A stretch of 64,000 nt of DNA, from contig CAWJFE010000005.1 in assembly GCA_963842125.1 (NCBI GenBank), positions 1,488,001-1,552,000 of the forward strand, read 5' to 3'. A program made the translations under genes and the position numbers. Numbering within the stretch: the first letter of the stretch is position 1; each line of letters starts with the position of its first letter. Origin of the DNA: CAWCWK01 sp963842125 (GTDB lineage Bacteria > Pseudomonadota > Alphaproteobacteria > Rhizobiales > CAWCWK01). Below the pieces are notes generated by a model that saw only the letters and a list, made by a program, of their open reading frames with translations, was not told the DNA's origin and made no database searches. This document shows positions 44,484-53,286 of this stretch, one piece after another.

Positions 44484-45746
44484 ATGACGGTAACGGATAC
44501 CGCGACCCGAGGCGGCCGGCAGGCCGTTTGGGTGATCATCCTCTGCGGCTGCGCGATCAGTGCGCTCGCCTTCGGTCCACGCGCGATCATGGGGCTCTTC
44601 CTCGACCCGATGGTAGGCGCGCGGGGCTGGTCGATCACGCAGTTCGCGCTCGCGATCGCGGTGCAGAACCTCGTCTGGGGCGCGGCGCAGCCCTTCGCCG
44701 GCGCGGCGGCGGATCGGTTTGGCGCCTTCCCCGTCTTCATTTTAGGCGGTTTGATCTATGCGCTCGGCCTCGCCTCCATGGCGATCGCGACGGACGTCTG
44801 GATGCTGCAGATCGCGGCGGGGCTCTTCGTCGGGCTCGGCGTGGCCTGCTCTGCCTTCGGACTCGTGCTCACCGCGTTCACCCGGCTCATCCCGGCGGAA
44901 AACCGCAGCGTCGCCTTCGGGCTCGGGACGGCGGCCGGATCGTTCGGACAGTTCCTCTTCGCGCCCGTTGGCGGCGCTCTTATCGCCGCGCTCGGCTGGC
45001 AGGGCGCACTTTACGTGCTGGCGGCCGTCATGCTCGCCATTCCCTTCCTCGCCTTGGCGCTGCGCGGTGCGCAGGTGGAGGAATCGGCGACGGCAGCGCC
45101 GACGGCCTCACGGCTTCCCCCCGGCCGGGCGCTCGCCCTCGCCTTCGGCCACCGCTCCTACGTCCTCCTGACGCTCGGCTTCTTCGTTTGCGGCTTCCAC
45201 GTCGCATTCATTACTGTCTACCTGCCACCTTACGTGAACGAACTCGGTCTGCCCGGCGTCACGCTTCCGGGAGGCCTGACGGTAGCGCTCGGCGCATTCG
45301 CGATCGCGCTCATCGGCCTCTTCAATGTGGCGGGGGCCTATTCTTCCGGCCTCTTGAGCCGCAATCGGCCGAAGCAGGGCATACTGAGCGCCATCTACTT
45401 CGCCCGCGCCGCGGCGATCACGCTCTTCGTACTGTCGCCACCCAGCACGCTCGGCGTCCTCGTCTTCTCGGCCGTGATGGGGGTGCTATGGCTTTCGACC
45501 ATTCCGCCGACGGCCGGCCTCGTGGCGGCGATGTTCGGGCCGCGCAACATGGGGCTTCTCTACGGCGTGGTCTTCTTCAGCCATCAGATCGGCTCGTTCA
45601 TCGGCATCGCGATGGGCGGCGCGATCTACGAGGCGACCGGGTCCTATGACGGCATGTGGTGGGCCGGCGTCGCGATGGGCATCGTCGCCGGCGTCATCCA
45701 TCTCCCGATCCGTGACCGGCCCGTAGCCGCGCCCGCACCGGCCTAG
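44484..45746 (+). CDS. major facilitator superfamily transporter
   Basis: The 420-residue inner-membrane protein has twelve predicted helices. The motif-A-like stretch GAAADRFGAFP lies between helices two and three, and RNMGLLYGVVFFSHQIGSFIG is near the C-terminus. It resembles oxalate/formate-type MFS carriers in the latter half, but the substrate is unknown. AGGA lies about ten bases before the ATG. It ends by overlapping the dihydroorotase stop tail to tail by four bases. Confidence 0.87.
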   Translation: MTVTDTATRGGRQAVWVIILCGCAISALAFGPRAIMGLFLDPMVGARGWSITQFALAIAVQNLVWGAAQPFAGAAADRFGAFPVFILGGLIYALGLASMAIATDVWMLQIAAGLFVGLGVACSAFGLVLTAFTRLIPAENRSVAFGLGTAAGSFGQFLFAPVGGALIAALGWQGALYVLAAVMLAIPFLALALRGAQVEESATAAPTASRLPPGRALALAFGHRSYVLLTLGFFVCGFHVAFITVYLPPYVNELGLPGVTLPGGLTVALGAFAIALIGLFNVAGAYSSGLLSRNRPKQGILSAIYFARAAAITLFVLSPPSTLGVLVFSAVMGVLWLSTIPPTAGLVAAMFGPRNMGLLYGVVFFSHQIGSFIGIAMGGAIYEATGSYDGMWWAGVAMGIVAGVIHLPIRDRPVAAPAPA

Positions 45747-47074
45747 CTTCGGCGCGTGCCGTGAAAGAGGATCGGGCGCCCACCGGGCGAACCGACCGTC
45801 TCGCCGACCCACATCGCCTCGCGGCCACGGATGACGGTGCCGACCGGCCAACCCGTGACCTCGACGCCGTCGTAGGGCGTCCACCCGGCGCGAGAGGCGA
45901 TCCAGCCGTCGCTGATCGTCTCCCGGCGACCGAGGTCCACGACGGTGAGATCGGCGTCGTAGCCGACGGCTAACCGCCCCTTGCGGGCGATGCCGAAAAG
46001 GCGGGCCGGGCCGTACGCGGTCAGGTCGACTAAGCGCTCAAGTGTCAGGCGACCGGCGTTCACATGATCGAGCATGATGGGCACCAGCGTCTGAACGCCC
46101 GTCATGCCAGAGGGCGAGGCCGGATACTCCGCTGCCTTCTCTTCTAGCGTATGCGGCGCGTGGTCGGAGCCCAGCACGTCGACGACTCCATTCTCGAGGG
46201 CTCGCCACAGGGCATCGCGGGTCGCTTCATCACGAACGGGCGGGTTCATCTGAACCTTGGTCCCCAGGCGCTCGTAGGCCTCGGGTCCGGCCAGCGTGAG
46301 GTGGTGCGGCGTCACCTCCACGCTTGCGATGTCCTTGTTCTCGGCGAGTACGTCCATCTCGGCGGCCGTCGTTACGTGGAGGACATGGACCTGCTTGCCG
46401 AATTCCCGGGCGATCCGAAGAAGCCTTTCGGTGGCGACAAGTGCGGCCTTCTCATCCCGCCACACAGGATGGGAAGAGGCGTCTCCTGCCACACGCAGGT
46501 CGGCCCGCGCCCGAAGTCGTGTCTCGTCCTCGCAGTGGAAGGAAGCGCGCCGCTCGATGCGCGAGACGATCGCTCGCAGCGCCTCTTCGTCGTCAACGAG
46601 GAGATTGCCCGTCGAGGAGCCGATGAAGACCTTGATACCCGCCGCACCCGGCAAACGCTCCAGACGGGCGACATCGACCGCGTTCTCCGCGCTACCGCCC
46701 ACGAAGAAGGCGTGGTCGCACCACATCCGCCCGGACGCCCGGTCGAACTTGTCCGCAAGCGCATCCTCGGACGTCGTCGTCGGGTTCGTGTTCGGCATCT
46801 CGAAGACGCTCGTCACGCCGCCCATCACTGCGGCGAGACTGCCGGAGGCGAGGTCTTCCTTCTGCTCCAGGCCCGGTTCGCGAAAATGGACCTGGGTGTC
46901 GATTATGCCCGGCAGGATGTGCAGACCGGTACAGTTACGAACCGTCTCCGCCGGGCCATCCACCCGGCCGAGCGCCGCTATGCGCCCTTCCCTGACGCCG
47001 ATATCGCCTATAGCGGTGCGGCCGGGCATGACGAGGGTCGCGTCGCGGTAGATCGTATCGAAGGGCTTTATCAT
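45743..47074 (-). CDS. pyrC: dihydroorotase (class I, alphaproteobacterial type)
   Basis: The 443-residue amidohydrolase has GIIDTQVHFREPGLE, where the first His of the usual HxH metal motif is Gln61. The carboxylated Lys148 lies in AGIKVFIGSSTG, His180 and His230/233 (HVLHVTT) are metal ligands, TPHHL follows, and Asp304 in LGSDHAPHT is the catalytic base. It makes dihydroorotate from carbamoyl-aspartate in pyrimidine synthesis. The DTQVHFREPG form is seen in related Hyphomicrobiales dihydroorotases, so it is a known variant and not damage. ATG 47074 opens the family N-terminus. Confidence 0.85.
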   Translation of the reverse strand: MIKPFDTIYRDATLVMPGRTAIGDIGVREGRIAALGRVDGPAETVRNCTGLHILPGIIDTQVHFREPGLEQKEDLASGSLAAVMGGVTSVFEMPNTNPTTTSEDALADKFDRASGRMWCDHAFFVGGSAENAVDVARLERLPGAAGIKVFIGSSTGNLLVDDEEALRAIVSRIERRASFHCEDETRLRARADLRVAGDASSHPVWRDEKAALVATERLLRIAREFGKQVHVLHVTTAAEMDVLAENKDIASVEVTPHHLTLAGPEAYERLGTKVQMNPPVRDEATRDALWRALENGVVDVLGSDHAPHTLEEKAAEYPASPSGMTGVQTLVPIMLDHVNAGRLTLERLVDLTAYGPARLFGIARKGRLAVGYDADLTVVDLGRRETISDGWIASRAGWTPYDGVEVTGWPVGTVIRGREAMWVGETVGSPGGRPILFHGTRRS

Positions 47075-47204
47075 GGCGCGGGTTTGCCGGACGGCGAGGC
47101 CCGCATCAAGGGGCCTGGTGCGAAAACCCCGGACCGGCCTCTGGGAAGGCGCCGCGTGCGCCATACTTATCTCCTCGACACAGCCTCACCATTCAGGGAA
47201 CGAC

Positions 47205-48062
47205 ATGATCCGCGCCGCCCTCCTCTCCGACCGCTCCATCGTCCGCGCCACCGGCGCCGACGTAACGAAGCTCCTCAATGACCTTCTGACGACGGAGATC
47301 GCGAACCTCGGGCCCGGTCAGGCCCGGCACACGGCGCTGCTGACGCCGCAAGGCAAGATCCTCTTCGACGCGCTGGTGATCAAGGACAAGGAAGGCTTCC
47401 TCTTCGACGTCGCGGCCGACCGCGCCGAGGATTTCGTCAAGCGACTGACGCTTTATAAGCTGCGCTCCGACGCCGCGTTCGAAGAGACGGGCGATGCGTT
47501 CGCCGTCGCGGTCGCCTGGGGCGACGAGCGGGCGACGCCCGACGATCCGCCCGGCCTCGCCTATCGCGACCCCCGCCTGCCCGCGCTCGGCTGGCGCATC
47601 GTCGCGCCGCCGCACGCGCTCAATACCTGGCTGGAAGTGGCCTCGGCGGAGGGCACCGAACTTGGCTACCACGACCACCGCATTCGGCTCGGCGTTCCCG
47701 AGGGCGGCAAGGACTTCGGCAGCGACGACTTTCCCCACGACGCCATGCTCGACCAGCTTCACGGCGTCGACTTCGACAAGGGCTGCTTCGTCGGCCAGGA
47801 GGTCGTCAGCCGCATGAAGCATCGCGGCACTGCGCGACGGCGGATCGTGCCCGTGGCGATCGACGGCGTTGCCCTGTCAGGATCGGAGATCTCGGCGGGC
47901 GACCGGACGATCGGAACGCTGGGCTCGGTCTACGGCGACGCAGGCCTCGCCATGCTTCGGCTCGACCGGCTCCCGACGGACGGCACACTACTCCAAGCGG
48001 GCTCCGCAACCCTGACGCCCAGCCGCCCCGACTGGGCCGACTTCGAGCTGCCCTCGGCCTAG
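47205..48062 (+). CDS. ygfZ: folate-binding YgfZ family Fe-S assembly protein
   Basis: The 285-residue protein has the YgfZ/GcvT-like tetrahydrofolate fold. TPQGKILFDALVI is in the first half and the signature KGCFVGQEVVSRMKHRG near residue 191 contains the conserved Cys. YgfZ helps assemble or repair Fe-S clusters with folate. AGGGA lies six bases before ATG 47205, so the extended frame upstream is not used. An HD-domain gene follows after four bases. Confidence 0.9.
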   Translation: MIRAALLSDRSIVRATGADVTKLLNDLLTTEIANLGPGQARHTALLTPQGKILFDALVIKDKEGFLFDVAADRAEDFVKRLTLYKLRSDAAFEETGDAFAVAVAWGDERATPDDPPGLAYRDPRLPALGWRIVAPPHALNTWLEVASAEGTELGYHDHRIRLGVPEGGKDFGSDDFPHDAMLDQLHGVDFDKGCFVGQEVVSRMKHRGTARRRIVPVAIDGVALSGSEISAGDRTIGTLGSVYGDAGLAMLRLDRLPTDGTLLQAGSATLTPSRPDWADFELPSA

Positions 48063-48066
48063 GCGC

Positions 48067-48687
48067 ATGCCTCAGCCGCGAAATCCGCGGGCCTGGCAGC
48101 GCATGTTGTCGGGCCGCCGGCTCGACCTCCTCGATCCCTCCCCGCTCGACGTCGAGATCGAGGATGTCGCGCACGGGCTGGCGCGGGTTGCGCGTTGGAA
48201 TGGGCAGACGCATGGCCCGCACGCCTATTCGGTGGCGCAGCATTCGGTTCTGGTGGAACACATCGTCGGCTGCCTTCAGCCCGATGCGGACATGCGCCTG
48301 CGCCTCCTGGCACTCCTCCACGATGCGCCGGAATACGTGATCGGCGACATGATCAGCCCGTTCAAGACGATCATCGGCGAGGCCTATGGCGAGGTCGAAG
48401 GTCGGCTGACGGCCGCGATCCACCTTCGTTACGGCCTGCCGCCACGAACGCCCGTCCGCCAAAAAGCGATCATCAAGCGTGCCGACAAGGTCTCGGCCTT
48501 CTACGAGGCCACGCAGCTAGCCGGCTTTGCGACCGACGAGGCACTACGATTCTTCGGTCGCCCGCCAAGCGCCACGGCCCATCTCGAGCCGATGCTGACC
48601 CCATTGCCGGTCGACGCGGCGCAGAAGACGTTCATCGAACGGTTCAACGAACTGGAAAGCGCGTATAAGCAGGGTAGCAGCTCCTGA
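48067..48687 (+). CDS. HD domain hydrolase (YfbR-like)
   Basis: The 206-residue protein carries an HD metal site: AQHSVLVEHIV, then LLHDAPEYVIGDMISPFK, the pattern of YfbR-type nucleotidases. It starts four bases after the ygfZ stop and probably shares its transcript. The exact substrate is not shown by the sequence. Confidence 0.82.
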   Translation: MPQPRNPRAWQRMLSGRRLDLLDPSPLDVEIEDVAHGLARVARWNGQTHGPHAYSVAQHSVLVEHIVGCLQPDADMRLRLLALLHDAPEYVIGDMISPFKTIIGEAYGEVEGRLTAAIHLRYGLPPRTPVRQKAIIKRADKVSAFYEATQLAGFATDEALRFFGRPPSATAHLEPMLTPLPVDAAQKTFIERFNELESAYKQGSSS

Positions 48688-48723
48688 CGCTCCACCCGCT
48701 GCCGACACGCGCAAGGCCCATTC

Positions 48724-49230
48724 ATGTATCTCTATGTCTGTCCGCTCTCGCACCTCGAAGGGGCGGTCAAGGAGCATGACGCGGGACATGTCCTCACGCT
48801 GATCAACCTGCAGACGCCCGTGCCGACGCCTCCCGGCATCGCGCCCGAGAACCACCTCTTCCTCGGCATGAACGACATCGCGGCGCCCCGTGAGGGCTTC
48901 GTTCCGCCGTCGAGCGAACAGGTGCAGCGGGTCATCGATTTCGCCTCCAATTGGGACCGGCAGAAGCCCGCCATAGTCCATTGCTGGGCCGGCGTGAGCC
49001 GCTCGACGGCGGCGGCGTTCACCCTGGCGTGCGCATTGCAGCCGGGCCGGGCCGAGCAGGAGATCGCGAAGGAAATCCGCTCCCTCTCACCGACCGCTTC
49101 GCCCAACCCGATGATCGTCGGCTATGCGGACGGCCTTCTCGAGCGAAATGGCCGCATGGTCGAGGCGATGCGCTCGATAGGGCGCGGCCGGACCGCGATG
49201 GAAGGCGTGCCGTTCCGTTTGAACGTCTGA
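48724..49230 (+). CDS. protein tyrosine phosphatase-like protein
   Basis: The 168-residue protein has the dual-specificity phosphatase loop HCWAGVSRS (Cys near residue 87) and an upstream general-acid region GMNDIAAP. The fold and size match small bacterial dual-specificity-type phosphatases. It lies five bases before the NadQ-like regulator gene, so they may be co-expressed. Target unknown. Confidence 0.8.
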   Translation: MYLYVCPLSHLEGAVKEHDAGHVLTLINLQTPVPTPPGIAPENHLFLGMNDIAAPREGFVPPSSEQVQRVIDFASNWDRQKPAIVHCWAGVSRSTAAAFTLACALQPGRAEQEIAKEIRSLSPTASPNPMIVGYADGLLERNGRMVEAMRSIGRGRTAMEGVPFRLNV

Positions 49231-49234
49231 CGCG

Positions 49235-50197
49235 ATGACGGCCGGTGTCATCGAAATCGATCTCTCAGCCGCGATCGTCGCATTGCGTGCGGACACGCCC
49301 CTGATCGTGACGACGAAGCTGGGGCCGGTCGACGGCGGCGAAGCGGCCCTCCCCTTCGGCGCGTTCGAGCCGACCCACCACCGCACGCTGGAGATCGCGC
49401 TTCGAACCTGGGTCGAGGAGCAGACGGCCCTCCCTCTCGGCTATACCGAGCAGCTCTATACGTTCGCCGACCGGGGCCGTCATGCCGAGATCGGCGATTC
49501 CGCACCGCACACCGTCTCCATCGGCTACCTCGCCCTCGCTAGAGCGTCGAATGTCGGCGATGGCGCCAACCGGGTCAGCTGGTCGGATTGGTACGGGTAT
49601 TTCCCCTGGGAGGACTGGCGGTACGGGCGACCCGAGATCCTCGACGAGACGCTGCTCGCTTCGCTCGACGCCTGGGCGGCATCGACGTCGGGGCCCGCGC
49701 GGGACCTGCGAATAGACGCGGCTTTCGGCGCGGTTCGCAGCGACCTCGACGCGACGTGGGACGAGGAGCGGACGTTGGAGCGCTATGAACTTCTCTACGA
49801 AGCGGGGCTGGTGCAGGAGGCGTGGCGCGACGGCCGCGATGCGGCGCGCTCGCGCGGTGAACCATCGCTGCTCGGGCGATCCATGCGCTTCGACCATCGC
49901 CGCATTCTCGCGACCGCAATCAGCCGACTGCGCGGCAAGCTGAAATACCGACCCGTCATCTTCGAGCTGATGCCGCGCACCTTCACGCTGACCGAGTTGC
50001 AGACCGCAGCAGAGGCGATCTCGGGCCGACGGCTTCACAAGCAGAACTTCCGACGCCTCGTCGAGAGCGCGCGACTGGTCGAGCCGACGGGTGCCAAGAG
50101 CAGTCCATCGCAGGGGCGACCCGCCTCGCTTTACCGATTTCGTCAGGACGTCCTGCGTGAACGCCCCGGCCTCGGCCTGCGCCTCGGTTCGCGCTGA
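49235..50197 (+). CDS. nadQ: NadQ-like transcriptional regulator (COG4111, Nudix-like fold plus winged helix)
   Basis: The 320-residue protein has a degenerate Nudix-type N-terminal domain (VEEQTALPLGYTEQLYTFADRGRH) and a C-terminal winged helix with LRGKLKYRPVIFELMP, the NrtR-family DNA-binding segment, ending GRPASLYRFRQD. The alphaproteobacterial COG4111 group is described as NadQ, the repressor of NAD synthesis genes. nadABC begins 2 kb downstream with a matching inverted repeat. The Nudix catalytic box is degenerate, consistent with a binding-only role. Assignment rests on family and context. Confidence 0.75.
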   Translation: MTAGVIEIDLSAAIVALRADTPLIVTTKLGPVDGGEAALPFGAFEPTHHRTLEIALRTWVEEQTALPLGYTEQLYTFADRGRHAEIGDSAPHTVSIGYLALARASNVGDGANRVSWSDWYGYFPWEDWRYGRPEILDETLLASLDAWAASTSGPARDLRIDAAFGAVRSDLDATWDEERTLERYELLYEAGLVQEAWRDGRDAARSRGEPSLLGRSMRFDHRRILATAISRLRGKLKYRPVIFELMPRTFTLTELQTAAEAISGRRLHKQNFRRLVESARLVEPTGAKSSPSQGRPASLYRFRQDVLRERPGLGLRLGSR

Positions 50198-50263
50198 CCG
50201 ATTGACCTGTGCGTGCGCGGACAGGATGGTGGTCGCTCTCCGCCTGCCGAAAGGGCCCGCCCG

Positions 50264-51163
50264 ATGGATTGGGAAGACCTCAAGACCGTTCTCGCCGTCC
50301 ACCGCACGGGCACATTGTCGGGTGCATCGAGAACGCTCGATGTCAGTCATTCTACCGTCCTTAGGCGCCTCCAATCGATGGAGGAACGGCTGGGCGTCAA
50401 GATATTCGAGCGGCGGCGGGAAGGCCTGCGCGCTACGCTCGCCGGCGAGGAGATGGCCGAGATCGGTCAGCGCTTCGAGGAAGACGTGGACGGCTTGGAG
50501 CGCCGCCTTGTCGGCCGCGACCTGCGCCCCTCGGGCTGCATCCGGCTCACCACGGCGGACACTCTCGCCAGCCACATGCTCGGCACCATCATGGCCGATT
50601 TCAGCGTCGCCTACCCAGAGATCGAAATCGAGCTCGTCACCTCGAACGCCTATCTCAACCTGACCAAGCGCGACGCCGACGTCGCCATCCGCCCGACGAA
50701 CAAGCCGCAGGACACGCTCGTCGGACGGCGCATCGGCCCTGTCATGACAGCCGTCTATGGAAGCCGGACATACCTCGATCGCGAGGGACGCGACCCCGAT
50801 GCCGTCCACCATACGTGGTGCGGCTTCGACGACACGATGGCGCATACCGATATCGGGCGGTCCCAGAAGGCGTTCCTGAAAGACCGGGTCGCCCGAATGC
50901 GCGCCAACACGGTGCTGGGGATCCTGACATATGCGCGCGCCAGTTCCGGGCTCGCGATCCTGCCATGCTTCGTCGGCGATCAGGAGCCGACGCTGGAGAG
51001 GCTGACCGAACCCTACGACCATTCCGGCACCGAACTCTGGCTTCTCACACACCGCGACTTGCGCGGTTCGACTCGCGTTCAGGTGTTCATGGAGTTCGCC
51101 GGGAGGGCGCTCAAGCAACGACGCTATCTCTTGGAAGGCGGCATAGCCCCGGAGGCGGTCTGA
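50264..51163 (+). CDS. LysR family transcriptional regulator
   Basis: The 299-residue protein has an N-terminal winged HTH (WEDLKTVLAVHRTGTLSGASRTLDVSHSTVLRRL) and a periplasmic-binding-type effector domain from about residue 90. ATG 50264 begins the family HTH; the longer frame upstream is not similar. Its target is not clear. It stands between nadQ and a convergent secreted protein gene. Confidence 0.88.
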   Translation: MDWEDLKTVLAVHRTGTLSGASRTLDVSHSTVLRRLQSMEERLGVKIFERRREGLRATLAGEEMAEIGQRFEEDVDGLERRLVGRDLRPSGCIRLTTADTLASHMLGTIMADFSVAYPEIEIELVTSNAYLNLTKRDADVAIRPTNKPQDTLVGRRIGPVMTAVYGSRTYLDREGRDPDAVHHTWCGFDDTMAHTDIGRSQKAFLKDRVARMRANTVLGILTYARASSGLAILPCFVGDQEPTLERLTEPYDHSGTELWLLTHRDLRGSTRVQVFMEFAGRALKQRRYLLEGGIAPEAV

Positions 51164-51407
51164 AGCCGTCCGTGCAAAGGTTCGCTTAAGTATTCGTGCT
51201 CTCTGCCTCATGATCCTCGGGGCCGGCCCGAGGATCACGAGCGCCGACAGCGTCGCCTCGATCGTGACCAACCGCGCCACCTCGGGCTGTAGGCCGGACG
51301 GTCGGATGTATGTTCTGCTGGTTGCGCCCCTCGATTCTCGGGTCGGTGCCCCAGGACGACGGCAGGACGTAGGGCTGCCTGTCAGGCTGTGCGATAGAGG
51401 AGGCCGC

Positions 51408-51995
51408 CTAATCGCCGGCCACGAAGGCTTCCCAGGTCCCGTCGGGCGAGATGTGGACGCGATAGAAGATGTACCCGCCGAAATCGAGCATGTCGCGATA
51501 GTCGCCGGCCGTCACCAACGTGAAGAGCTCGACCTGCTGCGCCGGTGAAAGGTCCTCGAGGTGGAGCGCCTCGAAATAGGGCCATGCATAGAACGCCTCG
51601 GCCGACCCTTCGCGCATGAGCGCGGGCGGGGTTTCCAGCAATTCGAGGAGGATGGCGAGAACCTCGCGGCCCTCCCCATCGCCCGAGACCTCGCGCCAGA
51701 ACGCGATAGGATCCTCGTCTCCACCGAAGCTGAAGAGTGGCGTGCGGCCATTGTCCTCGATGACCGCCGCGAGCCCTTCGATATCTCCGGCACGCGCGAT
51801 GTCCATGAGAAGCTTGCGCGTCCGCGCGACAGGCTCGGGCAGGTCGTCGTTCTCCAGCAGCTTCGAGCCGGAACCCAACCCTTGAGCGGTACCCTCCCGC
51901 GCCGTCAGATCACCTTCGACCGGCACCGGAGCGGCTACTGCGCCACCGGCCGACAAGAGCGAGCATAGCAAACCCGCGAGAACTATCCGCGCCAT
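51408..51995 (-). CDS. secreted protein, unknown function
   Basis: The 195-residue protein begins with a signal peptide (ARIVLAGLLCSLLSAGGAVAAP) and a soluble body ending YFEALHLEDLSPAQ with YIFYRVHISPDGTWEAFV. It looks periplasmic; no family is recognised. Three ATGs lie close together; GAGGG sits nine bases before the one at 51995, which I prefer. It diverges from nadA. Confidence 0.7.
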   Translation of the reverse strand: MARIVLAGLLCSLLSAGGAVAAPVPVEGDLTAREGTAQGLGSGSKLLENDDLPEPVARTRKLLMDIARAGDIEGLAAVIEDNGRTPLFSFGGDEDPIAFWREVSGDGEGREVLAILLELLETPPALMREGSAEAFYAWPYFEALHLEDLSPAQQVELFTLVTAGDYRDMLDFGGYIFYRVHISPDGTWEAFVAGD

Positions 51996-52084
51996 GGCCA
52001 TCATCCCTCGTCATAGCCCTCCGACGATTCCAGGCCGTCCATTCGGCTTGCAAACCGCGCTCGGATGCCTATCCTAACATGGGT

Positions 52085-52104
52085 GGCCGGCGAACGGCCT
52101 TTTT
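52085..52104 (+). terminator. short terminator-like hairpin upstream of the nadA promoter region
   Basis: GGCCG (52085-52089) and CGGCC (52095-52099) pair around a five-base loop and are followed by five T residues. No plus-strand gene ends just before it, so its role is unclear; it may shield the nad operon from upstream reading. Confidence 0.35.
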
Positions 52105-52116
52105 CTTGATCCGCAA

Positions 52117-52135
52117 TATGCTCAACATGAGCATA
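52117..52135. promoter_or_regulatory. NadQ-type operator of nadABC (perfect 8-3-8 inverted repeat)
   Basis: TATGCTCA (52117-52124) and TGAGCATA (52128-52135) form an exact inverted repeat with a three-base spacer, directly before the nadA ribosome site. Its position, symmetry and the nearby COG4111 regulator gene make it the likely NadQ operator. A sigma-70-like -35 element TTGATC is at 52106-52111. Confidence 0.7.
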
Positions 52136-52146
52136 AGGAGGATGGC

Positions 52147-53229
52147 ATGGCCTTCACCGATCTTACAACGTCCGCTGCACGCCGGAGCCGAACGACTGCG
52201 GAGTATGCGCCGCTCCCGACGCCGGACCTCACGTTCACGCCGGAGGTGGAAGCCGCGACGGCAGACGTGTACGCACGGGTGAAGGACATCATTCCGCATG
52301 TCGAGTGGATGTTCTTCGCCCCCTACATCAAGGCGATCAACGACGCGAAACGCGAGCGAAACGCGGTCATCCTGGCGCACAACTATCAAACGCCGGAAAT
52401 CTTCCACGGCGTCGCGGATATCGTCGGCGACAGCCTGCAGCTCGCGCAGGAAGCCGAGCGGGTCGACGCCGACGTGATCGTCCAGTGCGGCGTGCATTTC
52501 ATGGCCGAGACGTCGAAGCTGATGAACCCGGACAAGACGATCCTGATGCCCGACATGCAGGCCGGCTGCTCGCTCGCCGCCTCGATCACGGGCGCAGACG
52601 TGCGTGCGCTGCGCGAAGCCTACCCCGGCGTTCCGATCGTCACCTATGTGAACACGTCTGCCGACGTAAAGGCCGAGAGCGACATCTGTTGCACGTCGTC
52701 CAACGCCGTTCAGGTCGTCGAGGCGATGGCGGCGAAATTCGGCACCGACCGGGTGCTGTGCCTTCCGGACGAGTATCTCGCCAAGTGGGTCGCCACGCAG
52801 ACCGACGTTCAGGTGATCGCATGGAAGGGCCATTGCGAGGTCCACGAACGCTTTACGGGCGAGGAACTGCGCCGCTATCGCGCGGCCGACCCGAGTGTCC
52901 GGATCATCGCGCACCCGGAATGCCCGCCGGATGTCATCGAAGAGGCAGACTTCACCGGGTCGACCAAGCACATGATAGACTGGGTGAAGGACAATCGCCC
53001 TGCCAAGGTCGTCATGGTGACCGAGTGCTCGATGGCGGACAACGTCGCGGCCGAGACGCCGGATGTCGAGTTCATTCGCCCCTGTAATCTCTGCCCGCAT
53101 ATGAAGCGGATCACGCTGCCGGCCATTCTCGACAGCCTCATCCACATGCGCGAAGAGGTGCTTATCGACCCCGAGGTCGGCGCCCGCGCCCGGCAGGCCG
53201 TCGAGCGGATGGTTCGGCTGACGAACTAA
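52147..53229 (+). CDS. nadA: quinolinate synthase
   Basis: The 360-residue protein carries NadA landmarks: AHNYQTPEIFHGVADIVGDSLQLA, CGVHFMAET, the middle KCxx/EC region with CSMADN, and CNLCPHMKR at the end, which together hold the 4Fe-4S cluster. It condenses iminoaspartate and dihydroxyacetone phosphate to quinolinate in de novo NAD synthesis. AGGAGG lies just before ATG 52147. It is the first gene of nadABC under the inverted-repeat operator. Confidence 0.95.
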   Translation: MAFTDLTTSAARRSRTTAEYAPLPTPDLTFTPEVEAATADVYARVKDIIPHVEWMFFAPYIKAINDAKRERNAVILAHNYQTPEIFHGVADIVGDSLQLAQEAERVDADVIVQCGVHFMAETSKLMNPDKTILMPDMQAGCSLAASITGADVRALREAYPGVPIVTYVNTSADVKAESDICCTSSNAVQVVEAMAAKFGTDRVLCLPDEYLAKWVATQTDVQVIAWKGHCEVHERFTGEELRRYRAADPSVRIIAHPECPPDVIEEADFTGSTKHMIDWVKDNRPAKVVMVTECSMADNVAAETPDVEFIRPCNLCPHMKRITLPAILDSLIHMREEVLIDPEVGARARQAVERMVRLTN

Positions 53230-53286
53230 TGCCCCACCGACGCTTCTGAGTTCATCAGGGCCGCGGTATAGTGAAGGAACGCGCCG

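Noticed and set aside
49265..51280. 671-codon minus-strand frame over nadQ and the LysR gene
   Set aside because: Both plus-strand genes have clear families; the minus-strand product has none.
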